From positions 47,553 through 111,552 of the forward strand of contig NZ_GL883760.1 in NCBI RefSeq assembly GCF_000205025.1: DNA of 64,000 nucleotides, in the 5' to 3' direction. The notes under the pieces are model-generated. The model searched no databases and was not told the DNA's origin. It was given only the letters and a program-made list of their open reading frames with translations. Shown piece after piece: positions 10,125-19,699 of this stretch (position 1 is its first letter; the number at the start of each line of letters is the position of its first letter). A program made the translations under genes and the position numbers. The DNA comes from Parasutterella excrementihominis YIT 11859. GTDB lineage: Bacteria > Pseudomonadota > Gammaproteobacteria > Burkholderiales > Burkholderiaceae_F.

Positions 10125-11430
10125 TCGTATCACCTTTCAACAACATATCGATAACTTGGATTGTCCGCTCGGTGGCTCCGCGCTGTTCCTGCGCGAACTT
10201 CGCGGCTTTCTCCCCGATTTCGGCTCGTTTTGCCGGATCGCTCAGCACTTCGTCGGCAGTCCGCAGAGCTTCCGTAAAATCAGCCGCGCGAAGGAGCGCA
10301 CCTTCAGACTCCGCTTTTTTCACAATAAAGTCAAAATTAAAGATACTCGGTCCTACGATCACCGGAAGTCCGATGGCGCAGGGCTCAATCACGCTTTGGC
10401 AGCCGTAATTTTCAAAACTGCCGCCCATGATGACGAGAGAGGAAAGCGCGTAGTAAAAGCCCATCTCACCCATGCTGTCGCCCAAGACGATCTGAGGGCC
10501 CTGCTTGGACAGCACGGTCTTCCAGTCTCGGATCTCAGAGCGCTTGATGTATGTGAAACCGCTCTTTTCAATGAGCTTGGCCACCTCCTCGAACCGCTGA
10601 GGATGACGGGGCACAATCAGAACCAATCGGTCTTCCAGGACGCCTGCTGTCTGAGCTTTCTTCAGCGCCTCCAGGAATTTCTGTTCTTCGCCTTCTCGGG
10701 AGCTGGCAAGGCAGATGATGTCGCGTTCGGCAAACTTCAGAATTTCACGCCCGGTCCTCAGCTGAATCGCGTTCGGCGTGAAATCGAATTTCAAATTGCC
10801 CAAGACCTTTACATCGTGAGCGCCTGCTGCTTTAAGACGCTCCGCGTCTTCTTCGTACTGTGCCAGCGCTATCGTCAGACGCCCGAATGCGTCCTTAATG
10901 AGTGAACCGGCTTTTTGTCCCTGCTTAAAGGATTTTTCAGAGAGGCGTCCGTTGACCAAGACCGTCGGGATTCCGAATTTCTTGGTGAAATAAGTAAGGT
11001 TCGGCCAGACTTCCGTTTCCATAAGGAGGCAAAGATCCGGCTGAGTGGCCTTTAAGAATTTTTTAACTGCTCTCGGAGTGTCGTAGGGCAGATAACACTG
11101 AGCGATCCGGTTGCCGAATTTCTGAGCAAATTTAGCACCCACCTCACGCCCCGTCGGCGTCATGTGCGTATAAAGAATTTCGGTGTTCGGCCAGCGTTTA
11201 AGAATCGACTCGACCAGAGAAAACGTGGCGCGGGTCTCTCCGACAGAAACTGCATGTATCCAAATTCGGGTTCTGCCTTTAGTGCGCGGCGGATAATGAG
11301 CCGTTCCGAATCGCTCGGACCAATGCTCCAGGTACTGCGGCTGCTTGCGCGAGCGCTTGTATAAATAGAGCATAGCCGCCGGCGCCGCGGCATAAAGCAA
11401 ACCGCTGTAAATCGGACGTGGAAGAATCAT
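10105..11430 (-). CDS. waaA: 3-deoxy-D-manno-octulosonic acid transferase
   Basis: WaaA transfers Kdo from CMP-Kdo to lipid A precursor at the cytoplasmic face of the inner membrane. The 441-residue protein starts with a short N-terminal membrane anchor (SGLLYAAAPAAMLYLYKRSR), then a GT-B fold. HAVSVGE near residue 60 and LLMETEVWPNL near 135 are family signatures, and GGSFENYGCQSVIEP near 335 lies in the nucleotide-sugar domain. The start overlaps the waaC stop as ATGA. Confidence 0.95.
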   Translation of the reverse strand: MILPRPIYSGLLYAAAPAAMLYLYKRSRKQPQYLEHWSERFGTAHYPPRTKGRTRIWIHAVSVGETRATFSLVESILKRWPNTEILYTHMTPTGREVGAKFAQKFGNRIAQCYLPYDTPRAVKKFLKATQPDLCLLMETEVWPNLTYFTKKFGIPTVLVNGRLSEKSFKQGQKAGSLIKDAFGRLTIALAQYEEDAERLKAAGAHDVKVLGNLKFDFTPNAIQLRTGREILKFAERDIICLASSREGEEQKFLEALKKAQTAGVLEDRLVLIVPRHPQRFEEVAKLIEKSGFTYIKRSEIRDWKTVLSKQGPQIVLGDSMGEMGFYYALSSLVIMGGSFENYGCQSVIEPCAIGLPVIVGPSIFNFDFIVKKAESEGALLRAADFTEALRTADEVLSDPAKRAEIGEKAAKFAQEQRGATERTIQVIDMLLKGDTNADQAS

Positions 11431-12374
11431 TGAATTACCTTTTCAAAAGCGCTGAGCACTTCCTGCACTTGAGGACAGCATCCTACTCCGCCGAGAGCTT
11501 TCTTTTTGCCCTCGCCGACCAACGGGACCAATTCAATCGGGTAGTCACGGAAGATACCGACAGTGGGTCGTCCCATTGCGGCGGACAGATGCGTCATACC
11601 GGTATCCAAACCAATGACGGCATCGGACGAAGAAATCTTTTCCATGAGCTGTCCGATCGACATACGATCGGGAACCTCGGCTCCGGTGCCGAGTCTTGCT
11701 TGGATGCGCAAAACCCTGTCTCTTTCTTCCGGAGAACCCCATGGAAGGACGATCTTTTTACCGCGGCGTATGAGTTCGGCGCCCAGTTCAATCCATTTTT
11801 CTTCTGGCCAAAGCTTCGTCTCTCGACTGGTATTGCAAAAGAAGAAGACACAGCCTACAGACTCCGGAGAACCTTCAAACTTAAAGTTAAATTGAGGTTT
11901 TGTTGAACCGAAATCGTAGCCAAGACTTTTCGCTGCCAGTTCCCGACAGCGGTCCACTGCTGATTTCTGTCGATCGACCGAAGACTTAATGGAGTACAGA
12001 ACCGTAGCTAAAGGCTCCTTACCCGAGCGCCAGTCGTAACCGGCAACCGGAGCATTTGTCCAGGAGGCCAACACTGCACTTTTAATCAGTCCTTGGAGAT
12101 CAATGACTAAGTCGTAGTGTTTGCTGCGAAGCTTCTCACAAAGAGCCTTGATCTGACCTCTTGTAGATTTTTCAAAAATCCGCTTTTTCCATTTCCTTAC
12201 CGAGCACTCAATGACCTCGGAAACGCCCGCGACATGTCTGGGAATGTCTGCAAAAGAATCCTCAACCAGCCAGTCGATTTCGGCATCGGAAATAAAACGC
12301 TTGATATCTTCGACGACGGGGACGGCATGAACGACGTCCCCCATCGAAGTCGTTTTAACGATCAGTACTCGCAT
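11427..12374 (-). CDS. waaC: LPS heptosyltransferase I
   Basis: A 315-residue glycosyltransferase family 9 protein that adds the first heptose to Kdo of the LPS inner core. It opens MRVLIVKTTSMGDVVHAVPV, the classic WaaC start, and ends with the acceptor-side segment DAVIGLDTGMTHLSAAMGRP. I chose the ATG at 12374; a TTG three codons upstream would lengthen it. It lies 10 bases after the phosphomannomutase gene and overlaps waaA by four bases. Confidence 0.93.
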   Translation of the reverse strand: MRVLIVKTTSMGDVVHAVPVVEDIKRFISDAEIDWLVEDSFADIPRHVAGVSEVIECSVRKWKKRIFEKSTRGQIKALCEKLRSKHYDLVIDLQGLIKSAVLASWTNAPVAGYDWRSGKEPLATVLYSIKSSVDRQKSAVDRCRELAAKSLGYDFGSTKPQFNFKFEGSPESVGCVFFFCNTSRETKLWPEEKWIELGAELIRRGKKIVLPWGSPEERDRVLRIQARLGTGAEVPDRMSIGQLMEKISSSDAVIGLDTGMTHLSAAMGRPTVGIFRDYPIELVPLVGEGKKKALGGVGCCPQVQEVLSAFEKVIQ

Positions 12375-12384
12375 TCGCTGCAAA

Positions 12385-13779
12385 TCAGAACGGAAGTTTG
12401 GCGTCGGGTGCGACTTTCAAAATCTCTTCTTTAAAGCGATCCTGGATACGGGCCAAGGCTTCCGGAGTGTCTGCCTCAAAGCGAAGAACGACCACCGGTG
12501 TGGTATTAGAAGGACGAGCCAGCGCAAACCCGTCTTTCCATTCAACTCGGATGCCGTCGATCGTAATAATGTCCTGAGCGTCGTCGAACTTGGCATTTTC
12601 CTTCAGGCGTTCGACCAGTTTGACGTTCTCGCCCTCTTCGGTCGGAATCTGCAGTTCAGGCGTCGAAACCGCGTTCGGGAGCGCCTTAAGAGGAGCATTC
12701 GCATCTGCGCTGCGGGTCAAAATTTCCAGCAAGCGAGTAGAAGCATAAACACCGTCGTCAAAGCCGGGCCAGCGGTCATGGAAGAAAATGTGGCCGCTCA
12801 TTTCGCCGGCAAAGTCAGCATTGACTTCTTTCATCTTCGCTTTGATCAGCGAGTGACCGGTGCGGGACATCACACAGACGCCGCCGCGGGACTCAACGTA
12901 CGGACGAATGTTGCGTGTGCACTTAACATCGTGAACGATAACGGCACCGGGTTTATGAGCAAGGATATCGCCGGCAAACAGCATCGCCTGACGGTCCGGG
13001 AAAATAACTTCGCCGTCCTTGGTCACAACGCCCAAACGGTCTCCGTCGCCGTCATAGGCAATACCGATTTCGGCATCGCCTTCACGGAGCACCTTCTTTA
13101 AGTCTTCCAAATTTTCAAGTTTGGAAGGATCAGGATGGTGGTTCGGGAAATGTCCGTCAACATTGGTGAACAAGCCCTGAACTTCAACGCCGAGGCGAGT
13201 CAGGAGATCAACAGCCAAAGGACCTGCAATGCCGTTGCCCGCGTCGACAACCGCCTTAATCGGACGAGAAAGTTTGACGTCGGAAAGGATCTTTTCCATA
13301 TAAGCGGGAACAACGTCGACCTGCTCATAGGGGCCTTCTTTTTCAGCAGTGCAGAGCTCGTTGTTAACGATCATTTCATAGATGTGCTGGATGGCCGGGC
13401 CGTAAAGCGTCTCATCGGCAAGCATCATCTTCAGACCGTTGTAGTCGGGAGGATTATGGCTTCCGGTAACCGCAACGCCGCTTCCTGTCTTGAGGTAGAC
13501 CGTGCTGAAATAGAGCACCGGAGTCGGAACCGCACCGATGTCATAAACACCGACACCGGCTTTACGAATACCTTTCATTAAAGCTGCCTGCAGACGCGGA
13601 CCGCTCAGGCGGCCGTCTCTGCCCACACAAATGTGGGAAACATTTTTCTTTTGGGCCAGCGTGCCCAGTGCCATGCCGACTTTTTCGCAGACCTCTTCGG
13701 TCAGCGTTTTATCAACTATTCCGCGAATGTCATACGCCTTAAAAATAGAACGGGAAATCGTTTCAGCCATCGTTTTCAT
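12385..13779 (-). CDS. algC: phosphomannomutase/phosphoglucomutase
   Basis: A 464-residue alpha-D-phosphohexomutase that interconverts hexose 6- and 1-phosphates for LPS and other glycans. It has the active-site serine loop TGSHNPPDYNGLK (about residue 105), the metal loop DGDGDRLG (about 240) and the sugar loop GEMSGHIFF (about 325). Length and motif order match AlgC/ManB enzymes; sequence alone does not fix mannose versus glucose preference. A second in-frame ATG four codons in is possible. It heads the waaC-waaA-thiD unit and diverges from hldA. Confidence 0.9.
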   Translation of the reverse strand: MKTMAETISRSIFKAYDIRGIVDKTLTEEVCEKVGMALGTLAQKKNVSHICVGRDGRLSGPRLQAALMKGIRKAGVGVYDIGAVPTPVLYFSTVYLKTGSGVAVTGSHNPPDYNGLKMMLADETLYGPAIQHIYEMIVNNELCTAEKEGPYEQVDVVPAYMEKILSDVKLSRPIKAVVDAGNGIAGPLAVDLLTRLGVEVQGLFTNVDGHFPNHHPDPSKLENLEDLKKVLREGDAEIGIAYDGDGDRLGVVTKDGEVIFPDRQAMLFAGDILAHKPGAVIVHDVKCTRNIRPYVESRGGVCVMSRTGHSLIKAKMKEVNADFAGEMSGHIFFHDRWPGFDDGVYASTRLLEILTRSADANAPLKALPNAVSTPELQIPTEEGENVKLVERLKENAKFDDAQDIITIDGIRVEWKDGFALARPSNTTPVVVLRFEADTPEALARIQDRFKEEILKVAPDAKLPF

Positions 13780-13883
13780 CCAAAGAAAGAATAGTTACCG
13801 ATTTTAACGGCTTTAGCGTCCGATGAACTACCGCAAAATGATGGCGGTAAAATTTGGAGAACATTCAATTTGATCTGTCGTAA

Positions 13884-14828
13884 ATGAACATTCTCAAACC
13901 CTCCATGGAGGCTATTCGCAACGCCTCTGTTCTTGTTGTCGGGGATGCGATGCTGGATCGATACTGGTTCGGCGATGCTTCTCGCATTTCTCCTGAAGCC
14001 CCCGTCCCCGTCGTGAAAGTAACTCGCACAGAAGACCGTCTCGGAGGTGCAGCCAACGTAGCTCGCAACTCCGCCAGCTTAGAAGCCCGTACTTCTTTGC
14101 TTGCAATCATCGGCGATGACGAAGCAGGCACCAAAATCATGGACCTCCTCGAGGCCTCAAAAGTTCGTCCGTGCCTCTACCGCGCGGAAAATTTCACTAC
14201 GACACTCAAACTTCGCATTCTTGCGCGCAACCAGCAGATGCTGAGAACTGATTTTGAATCCTCTATCGCAGGAACAGTCCTTGATCAGCATTCTCACCGC
14301 TTTACCTCTCTGCTGCCGGACCATGACGTCGTCATTCTCTCGGATTACGGCAAAGGCGGTTTGGACCGCATTGAAAATATGATTCAGGAGGGACGCACTT
14401 TCGGCCGTCCGATTCTGATCGATCCGAAGGGAGACGATTACTCCCGTTATAAAGACGCCACGGTGATCACGCCTAACCGCAACGAATTAGCTCAAGTTGT
14501 CGGCAAATGGAACAGTGAAGCCGACCTCTTTAACCGTGCGCAAAACCTGAGAAAAGAATTAAATCTGGAAAAAATCCTTCTGACACGCAGTGAAGAGGGT
14601 ATGACCTTATTTGATGACGACGGGGCTTGGACCGTACCCGCGCATGCCCGTGAAGTCTACGATGTGTCCGGCGCCGGCGATACGGTCATTTCCGTACTCG
14701 GCGTCATGCTCTCGGCCGGATGCGACTGGCATACCGCCGTCTACATCGCAAACCAGGCCGGCGGCATCGTTGTCGGCAAACTAGGGACTGCGACCGTTAC
14801 CCCGGAAGAACTCTTTAATACACTTTAA
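13884..14828 (+). CDS. hldA: D-glycero-beta-D-manno-heptose-7-phosphate kinase
   Basis: The kinase that in enterobacteria forms the N-terminal half of HldE (RfaE domain I), here a separate 314-residue protein. It phosphorylates heptose 7-phosphate at C1. PfkB-family motifs are present: GGAANVARNSA (about residues 55-65) and the catalytic DVSGAGDT (about 260). It is the first gene of an ADP-heptose operon, 15 bases before hldD. A perfect 6-base inverted repeat lies 35-54 bases upstream of the start. Confidence 0.95.
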   Translation: MNILKPSMEAIRNASVLVVGDAMLDRYWFGDASRISPEAPVPVVKVTRTEDRLGGAANVARNSASLEARTSLLAIIGDDEAGTKIMDLLEASKVRPCLYRAENFTTTLKLRILARNQQMLRTDFESSIAGTVLDQHSHRFTSLLPDHDVVILSDYGKGGLDRIENMIQEGRTFGRPILIDPKGDDYSRYKDATVITPNRNELAQVVGKWNSEADLFNRAQNLRKELNLEKILLTRSEEGMTLFDDDGAWTVPAHAREVYDVSGAGDTVISVLGVMLSAGCDWHTAVYIANQAGGIVVGKLGTATVTPEELFNTL

Positions 14829-14843
14829 CTTGAGGAACTTGGA

Positions 14844-15839
14844 ATGAGCTTTATTGTTACCGGTGCTGCCGGCTTTATCGGCGCAAATATCGTCAAAGGT
14901 CTCAACAACAGAGGCTGCAATGATGTCATTGCAGTCGACAACCTCACTCAGGCAGACAAGTTTGTCAATCTTGCCGACCATCACATCATTGATTATTTCG
15001 ATAAGGTCGACTTCATTGAAAAAGTTAAAGCCCGCAAGATCGCAAAGCCCGAAGCCATTTTCCACGAAGGCGCCTGCTCCGACACCATGGAGCACAACGG
15101 CCACTACATGATGGAAAATAACTACCGTTATACGCTCGAGCTTTTCCGCTGGTGCCAGGAAGAAAAGATCCCCTTCATCTATGCTTCCTCCGCCGCAACC
15201 TACGGCGCATCCAATGTCTTTAAAGAAGACATCCGTTACGAAAAACCCCTGAACGTGTACGGCTACTCCAAATATCTGTTCGATCAGGTTCTGCGTAAAG
15301 AAATGCAGAAAGGCCTTACGGCACCGGTCGCCGGCCTCCGCTACTTCAACGTTTACGGTCCGCACGAACAGCATAAGGGCCGCATGGCTTCCGTGGCATA
15401 CCATCAGTTCCACCAGTTCCGTAAAGACGGAAAAGTCAAACTTTTCGAAGGCTGCTTAGGCTATACAAACGGTGCCCAGATGCGTGACTTCGTTTACGTG
15501 GACGATGTCGTCGATGTGAACTTCTTCTGTCTGGATAAATCCGTTTCCGGCATCTACAACTGCGGTACCGGTAAGGCTCAGCAGTTCAATGACGTTGCAC
15601 TGACGGTCGTTAACACCTTGCGTGAACAGGAAGGCAAAGCCGCCTTGTCCCTTGCCGAAGCCGTGAATCAGGGCTTCATTGAATACATTCCGTTCCCGGA
15701 GGCATTGGTCGGCAAATATCAGGCCTACACCCAGGCAGACCTCACCGAGCTCAGAAAAGCCGGATGTGAAGTCAAATTTAAGAGCGTTCAAGAAGGCACT
15801 CGTCTGTACATGCTCGAACTTCTGAAAAAATTCGCATGA
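14844..15839 (+). CDS. hldD: ADP-glyceromanno-heptose 6-epimerase
   Basis: HldD converts ADP-D-glycero-D-manno-heptose to the L-glycero form used in the LPS core. It has 331 residues and belongs to the short-chain dehydrogenase fold, with the NADP site [15 protein letters not shown] (about 6-20) and the catalytic YGYSK (about 138-142). GAGGAA precedes the ATG by six bases. The stop overlaps the next start as ATGA. Confidence 0.96.
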   Translation: MSFIVTGAAGFIGANIVKGLNNRGCNDVIAVDNLTQADKFVNLADHHIIDYFDKVDFIEKVKARKIAKPEAIFHEGACSDTMEHNGHYMMENNYRYTLELFRWCQEEKIPFIYASSAATYGASNVFKEDIRYEKPLNVYGYSKYLFDQVLRKEMQKGLTAPVAGLRYFNVYGPHEQHKGRMASVAYHQFHQFRKDGKVKLFEGCLGYTNGAQMRDFVYVDDVVDVNFFCLDKSVSGIYNCGTGKAQQFNDVALTVVNTLREQEGKAALSLAEAVNQGFIEYIPFPEALVGKYQAYTQADLTELRKAGCEVKFKSVQEGTRLYMLELLKKFA

Positions 15840-16417
15840 GATTTTGCTTCACCTTCAGGCCTCGATTCAGCAGCGCGGTAAAAGCCGCGTTTCTGGACCG
15901 GGACGGCGTTATTAACGTGGACTATGCCTATGTCCACAGCCGGGAAAATTTTCATTTCATTCCCGGCGCACTTGAGGGTGCCGCCGAACTCGTCCGAAAA
16001 GGCCATCAGCTAATCATCGTGACAAACCAAAGCGGCATCGGGCGCGGCAAGTACAGTATTGATCAATTTAGAGAGCTCACCTTTTGGCTGGCCGGCGTTT
16101 TCGCCCGCAACCATGCTCCGCTCTCGGCTGTATATTTCTGCCCGCATCATCCGACCCACGCTTTTGCACCGTATCTCAAAGACTGCGACTGCCGGAAACC
16201 TAATCCCGGAATGCTGCTTCAGGCGGCACGGGATCTCAATATCGACCTGACGCAAAGCGTTCTCATCGGAGATAAAACTTCCGACATACAAGCCGCAAAA
16301 GCCGCCGGTCTTTCCAAGGCTGTTTTAGTGCAGTCCGACGGCACAAAACCTTGGACAGAATGCGCCGTTCCTCACTTGCAGACTAAAGACCTTCTCGCAG
16401 CCGCCAAACTACTATGA
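15836..16417 (+). CDS. gmhB: D-glycero-beta-D-manno-heptose 1,7-bisphosphate 7-phosphatase
   Basis: A 193-residue HAD phosphatase that removes the 7-phosphate in ADP-heptose synthesis. The nucleophile loop is [16 protein letters not shown] (from about residue 19), followed by [12 protein letters not shown] and the zinc-binding cysteine/histidine loop CPHHP...[10 protein letters not shown]. It carries about 15 extra N-terminal residues compared with the E. coli protein. Both ends overlap neighbours by four bases. Confidence 0.94.
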   Translation: MRFCFTFRPRFSSAVKAAFLDRDGVINVDYAYVHSRENFHFIPGALEGAAELVRKGHQLIIVTNQSGIGRGKYSIDQFRELTFWLAGVFARNHAPLSAVYFCPHHPTHAFAPYLKDCDCRKPNPGMLLQAARDLNIDLTQSVLIGDKTSDIQAAKAAGLSKAVLVQSDGTKPWTECAVPHLQTKDLLAAAKLL

Positions 16418-16908
16418 GTCAGCATCTTCCTCCTCCCCCTTTCGAGAAAAAGATTGTTTCCTTCGAAAAGCTCGAAGAATTCGTAAGAAAGCTCCCGCAT
16501 CCGGTCGTCCTGACCAACGGTGTCTTTGACATCCTGCATCGCGGTCATGTGACTTACCTGGCACAGGCCGCTTCTCTGGGTGCTAGCTTGGTTGTCGCAG
16601 TCAACAGCGACGAATCCGTGCGAATGCTCGGCAAAGGACCCGACCGCCCGATTAATTCGGAAAACGACAGAGCCGCTGTCCTTGCTGCTTTGGAAAGTAC
16701 TGCCTGCGTCGTGATTTTTAAAGACAAGGTTCCGCTGGAAGTCGTAAAAAAAGTCCGCCCCGACATTTACGTCAAGGGCGGAGATTATGAGATCTCTCAG
16801 CTTCCTGAAGCCGAGATCGTTCATTCTTACGGCGGAAAGGTTGTGACGGTCGCCTTTGATTACGACCGCAGCACAACCAAACTCCTAAATAAGGTCAGAT
16901 CTAAATAA
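16414..16908 (+). CDS. hldC: D-glycero-beta-D-manno-heptose 1-phosphate adenylyltransferase
   Basis: The counterpart of the C-terminal half of HldE (RfaE domain II), as a 164-residue stand-alone nucleotidyltransferase that makes ADP-heptose. The motif [17 protein letters not shown] (about 33-49) includes the HxGH ATP-binding signature. It closes the hldA-hldD-gmhB-hldC operon. It is convergent with galU and the two reading frames overlap by 8 bases at their ends. Confidence 0.95.
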   Translation: MSQHLPPPPFEKKIVSFEKLEEFVRKLPHPVVLTNGVFDILHRGHVTYLAQAASLGASLVVAVNSDESVRMLGKGPDRPINSENDRAAVLAALESTACVVIFKDKVPLEVVKKVRPDIYVKGGDYEISQLPEAEIVHSYGGKVVTVAFDYDRSTTKLLNKVRSK

Positions 16909-17749
16909 TTCTGTAGCCTTCTTTGCGAGCGTAGTGAACGGTTGCATTCAGGAAGCCCTGTTTAGAACCGCAGTCAAAGCGCTCGCCGTCGTACTTGCAG
17001 GCAACAGTTTTGCCCTTCGGAATTTCGCGTGCGATCGCGTCCGTCAGTTGGATTTCTCCGCCGGCGCCGCGGTCAATCTTGCGCAGACTGTCGAAAATTT
17101 CGGGTTCAAGAACATAGCGTCCGATCACGGCCATCGTCGAAGGAGCAACCTGAGGATCCGGTTTTTCAACAATGGAGCGGATCGTCGGGCACTTCTCGTG
17201 CTCACCGTTGACTTCAACAATACCGTACTGCTTTGTCAGTTCACGAGGAACGGTTTGTACAGCCAGTACGTTGCCGCCGTTATTCTCTTCACGAGCCTTG
17301 ATCAGCTGTGCAATCGCAGGCTGTTTAGCATCGATCAAGTCGTCAGCCAGCAAAACGGCAAACGGCTCTTCTCCGACGACCGGCTGGGCGCACAGGACTG
17401 CGTGGCCCAGTCCAAGCGGTTCAGGCTGACGGATAAAAATGAAATTAATTCCGGGGGGCACAACTGCTTTCAAAGTCGCCAAAAGAGCATTTTTGTTTTT
17501 GCTCTTTAAGTCGCGCTCAAGCTCGGGCGCGCTGTCAAAGTGGTCTTCAATGGCGCGTTTATGACGGCCCGTGATGAAGATCATGTCCGTAATACCGGCG
17601 GCGGCGGCTTCTTCCACTGCGTACTGGATCAAAGGTTTGTCCACCACAGGAAGCATCTCTTTCGGCATCGCTTTCGTTGCGGGAAGGAAACGAGTGCCGA
17701 GACCGGCAACCGGGAATACTGCTTTTCTAACAGGTTTCATTTTCGTCAT
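16901..17749 (-). CDS. galU: UTP-glucose-1-phosphate uridylyltransferase
   Basis: GalU makes UDP-glucose for LPS and polysaccharides. The protein (282 residues from this start) has the nucleotidyltransferase loop [20 protein letters not shown], then [10 protein letters not shown] and the FVVLLADDL-like segment [11 protein letters not shown]. The ATG at 17749 was chosen; one three codons inside (17740) gives the commonest family start, and a TTG at 17761 is in frame. It is the last gene of the ruvX-plsC-galU unit. Confidence 0.94.
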   Translation of the reverse strand: MTKMKPVRKAVFPVAGLGTRFLPATKAMPKEMLPVVDKPLIQYAVEEAAAAGITDMIFITGRHKRAIEDHFDSAPELERDLKSKNKNALLATLKAVVPPGINFIFIRQPEPLGLGHAVLCAQPVVGEEPFAVLLADDLIDAKQPAIAQLIKAREENNGGNVLAVQTVPRELTKQYGIVEVNGEHEKCPTIRSIVEKPDPQVAPSTMAVIGRYVLEPEIFDSLRKIDRGAGGEIQLTDAIAREIPKGKTVACKYDGERFDCGSKQGFLNATVHYARKEGYRII

Positions 17750-17807
17750 ATAGGTACACAAAACACTACTGCGATAAGTTTAATCGTCTTCGCAAAAAAT
17801 TCGAACC

Positions 17808-18644
17808 TTAGCCGTTTGCGATCGCTTTGGCCAAAGCCTCAGCCGCATTCGCATCGTTGGCTATATATTCGTCGCCCCAGATTTCTTGGAGCTTAGCTCT
17901 CATGCTCTCCTCACAAATCTTTGCTACTTCGTGGCGCGTGAGATCTTTTGTATTGGTAATCGGTTCCAGAAAGTGAACAACTACTTCGGCGTCTTCCATT
18001 GTGACTACATTCCATAAAGAGCCGAACAAAGTGACGTCTCCGGCAAAAGCGGCCCGCTTGGTCGGTTTCCCTTTATTTTTGTAGGAAAGGATCACGGGCT
18101 GAACCGTTGCACCGATTTCACAGGCAGGCGCAATAAAGTTGGCTTTAATCGGCAGAAGCTCATTGCCGAAGGTCGTCGTTCCTTCGGCAAAAATCGTCAC
18201 AGCTTCGCAGTTGCAAAGTGCGCCGCGAATGTCATCGTTGATTCGCAAAATGGCGCGTTTGCTCGAACGATTGATGAAAAGCGTTCCGATCTGCTGAGCA
18301 ATCAAACCGAAAACCGGCCATTTCGCAATTTCAGCTTTCGCAATAAAGCGACTCGGCAGCTGAGAGTCCAAAGAAAAGATATCGAGCCAGGAAATATGAT
18401 TGCTTAAGACCATGTAGGCCGGGGGCGTGTCGGTCAGCCCGCATTCATGCAGCAGTTCAGGCACGTTGCCCTCATAGCTACAGCGCACACCGGCAAGCTT
18501 CAGTACCTGCGTCGGATAGTAGCGAAGCATTCTGCCTTTTTCTTTGCGGTCTACGCGTTTAAACCGCGTGTACGCCTGAAAAAGACAAACAAAGGTATAA
18601 CAAATGACTCGGCTGAACCGCCAAATGCCTTTAATGGTTTTCAT
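17808..18644 (-). CDS. plsC: 1-acyl-sn-glycerol-3-phosphate acyltransferase
   Basis: A 278-residue membrane-associated acyltransferase that makes phosphatidic acid, or a close relative such as an ornithine-lipid acyltransferase. It shows an N-terminal hydrophobic segment (about 10-26), the catalytic NHISWLD (His83 to Asp88) and FAEGTTTFG (about 155). Its start overlaps the end of ruvX by 14 bases. Substrate choice cannot be read from sequence. Confidence 0.82.
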   Translation of the reverse strand: MKTIKGIWRFSRVICYTFVCLFQAYTRFKRVDRKEKGRMLRYYPTQVLKLAGVRCSYEGNVPELLHECGLTDTPPAYMVLSNHISWLDIFSLDSQLPSRFIAKAEIAKWPVFGLIAQQIGTLFINRSSKRAILRINDDIRGALCNCEAVTIFAEGTTTFGNELLPIKANFIAPACEIGATVQPVILSYKNKGKPTKRAAFAGDVTLFGSLWNVVTMEDAEVVVHFLEPITNTKDLTRHEVAKICEESMRAKLQEIWGDEYIANDANAAEALAKAIANG

Positions 18645-19083
18645 TGTTTTCTCCGGGAACCTTGTTCAGCCATTGGTCAAGAATAATTGCGGCGGCCTCA
18701 TCATCGATGGGCTCGTCATCGTCGGCGTCATGGTAGCTTTCCGCCTCTACCGAGCTGTAGCGCTCGTCTTCCCGGACCACGGGAATACCGTACCTGCCTT
18801 CAACTTGATTGGCGAAACGCTCGCAGATCGGCGTCATATCGTTCGGTTTACCGTCTTTATGGCGAGGGACGCCCACCACAACGGCTGCAGGCTGCCAATC
18901 TGAGAGCACCTGTGTAATTTCCGCCCATTTTTGATCATTCTTTTTCCAATGAATGATTCTCAGAGGGCGTGCGGATTTGGTCAGTAAATTTCCGACGGCT
19001 ACGCCGATTCTTTTCAGACCATAATCAAAAGCAATGACAATCGAGTCTTCCGAAAGTCTTTCCAGTGCAGATTGCTGAGACAT
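18631..19083 (-). CDS. ruvX: putative pre-16S rRNA nuclease / Holliday junction resolvase-like protein
   Basis: A 150-residue YqgF/RuvX RNase H-fold protein implicated in 16S rRNA 5' maturation. The first acidic residue lies in AFDYGLKRIGVAVGN (Asp20), followed by VVGVPRHKDGKPND and a C-terminal DDDEPIDDEAAAIIL. Length is normal for the family. It is the first gene of a minus-strand unit and diverges from the DUF2721 genes. Confidence 0.92.
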   Translation of the reverse strand: MSQQSALERLSEDSIVIAFDYGLKRIGVAVGNLLTKSARPLRIIHWKKNDQKWAEITQVLSDWQPAAVVVGVPRHKDGKPNDMTPICERFANQVEGRYGIPVVREDERYSSVEAESYHDADDDEPIDDEAAAIILDQWLNKVPGENNENH

Positions 19084-19248
19084 CTTATTTAGGTAACGAA
19101 AAAGGGACCGATAAATTGTCTAAAAGCGCCCCTGAAAAACCCTATTTTAATTCGCAAAAACCTTTTTCTTTTCCTTTCTAAAAGCGAAAAGCCTTAATTA
19201 GGCTCCTTGTCGCCTAAAATTCGTTCATATACGTGAGGAGAAAAAATA

Positions 19249-19689
19249 ATGGTTGAGTTCAGTGCGACGCTCTCAGACGCTCTCGCGCCAGTAACACTCA
19301 TTTCCGGTGTGGGGTTGCTGCTGGTGTCCATGTCTGCGCGCTATTGCCATGCCACAAGCCGCATCCGTCAGCTTCTGGCTGAACGAAAAGAGGAATCCGA
19401 AGATTTCCACGAAGAAATCGACCAGTCTATCGACCTTATTTACAAGCGTGCCAGCCTGCTGAAAACCGGCATCCTGACACTGATGATCTCGGCCGCTTTC
19501 AGCAGTCTTCAGGTTTTGGTAATCGTAATCGAACGCCTCTTCAGCCTGGACTTATCCCTGATGAAATCAACGATGCTGCTGGCCTCCGTGATCTTTATCG
19601 TGATCTCGAGCTGCATCTACGTCAGTGAAGTTCAGGTTTCCGTGAAAGCGCTCGGCCTGACCGTCCATCACCACAACAGACCGCAATAG
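19249..19689 (+). CDS. DUF2721-family membrane protein, copy 1
   Basis: A 146-residue protein of unknown function that resembles the DUF2721 family. It has three likely membrane helices (about 13-30, 77-98 and 107-128) with a charged cytoplasmic-type loop between the first two (RQLLAERKEESEDFHEEID). AGGAG stands ahead of the ATG. The next gene is a close paralogue with the same start pattern (SDAL.P.TLISGVGLLL), so the pair arose by tandem duplication. Confidence 0.75.
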   Translation: MVEFSATLSDALAPVTLISGVGLLLVSMSARYCHATSRIRQLLAERKEESEDFHEEIDQSIDLIYKRASLLKTGILTLMISAAFSSLQVLVIVIERLFSLDLSLMKSTMLLASVIFIVISSCIYVSEVQVSVKALGLTVHHHNRPQ

Positions 19690-19699
19690 GAGACTGAGC

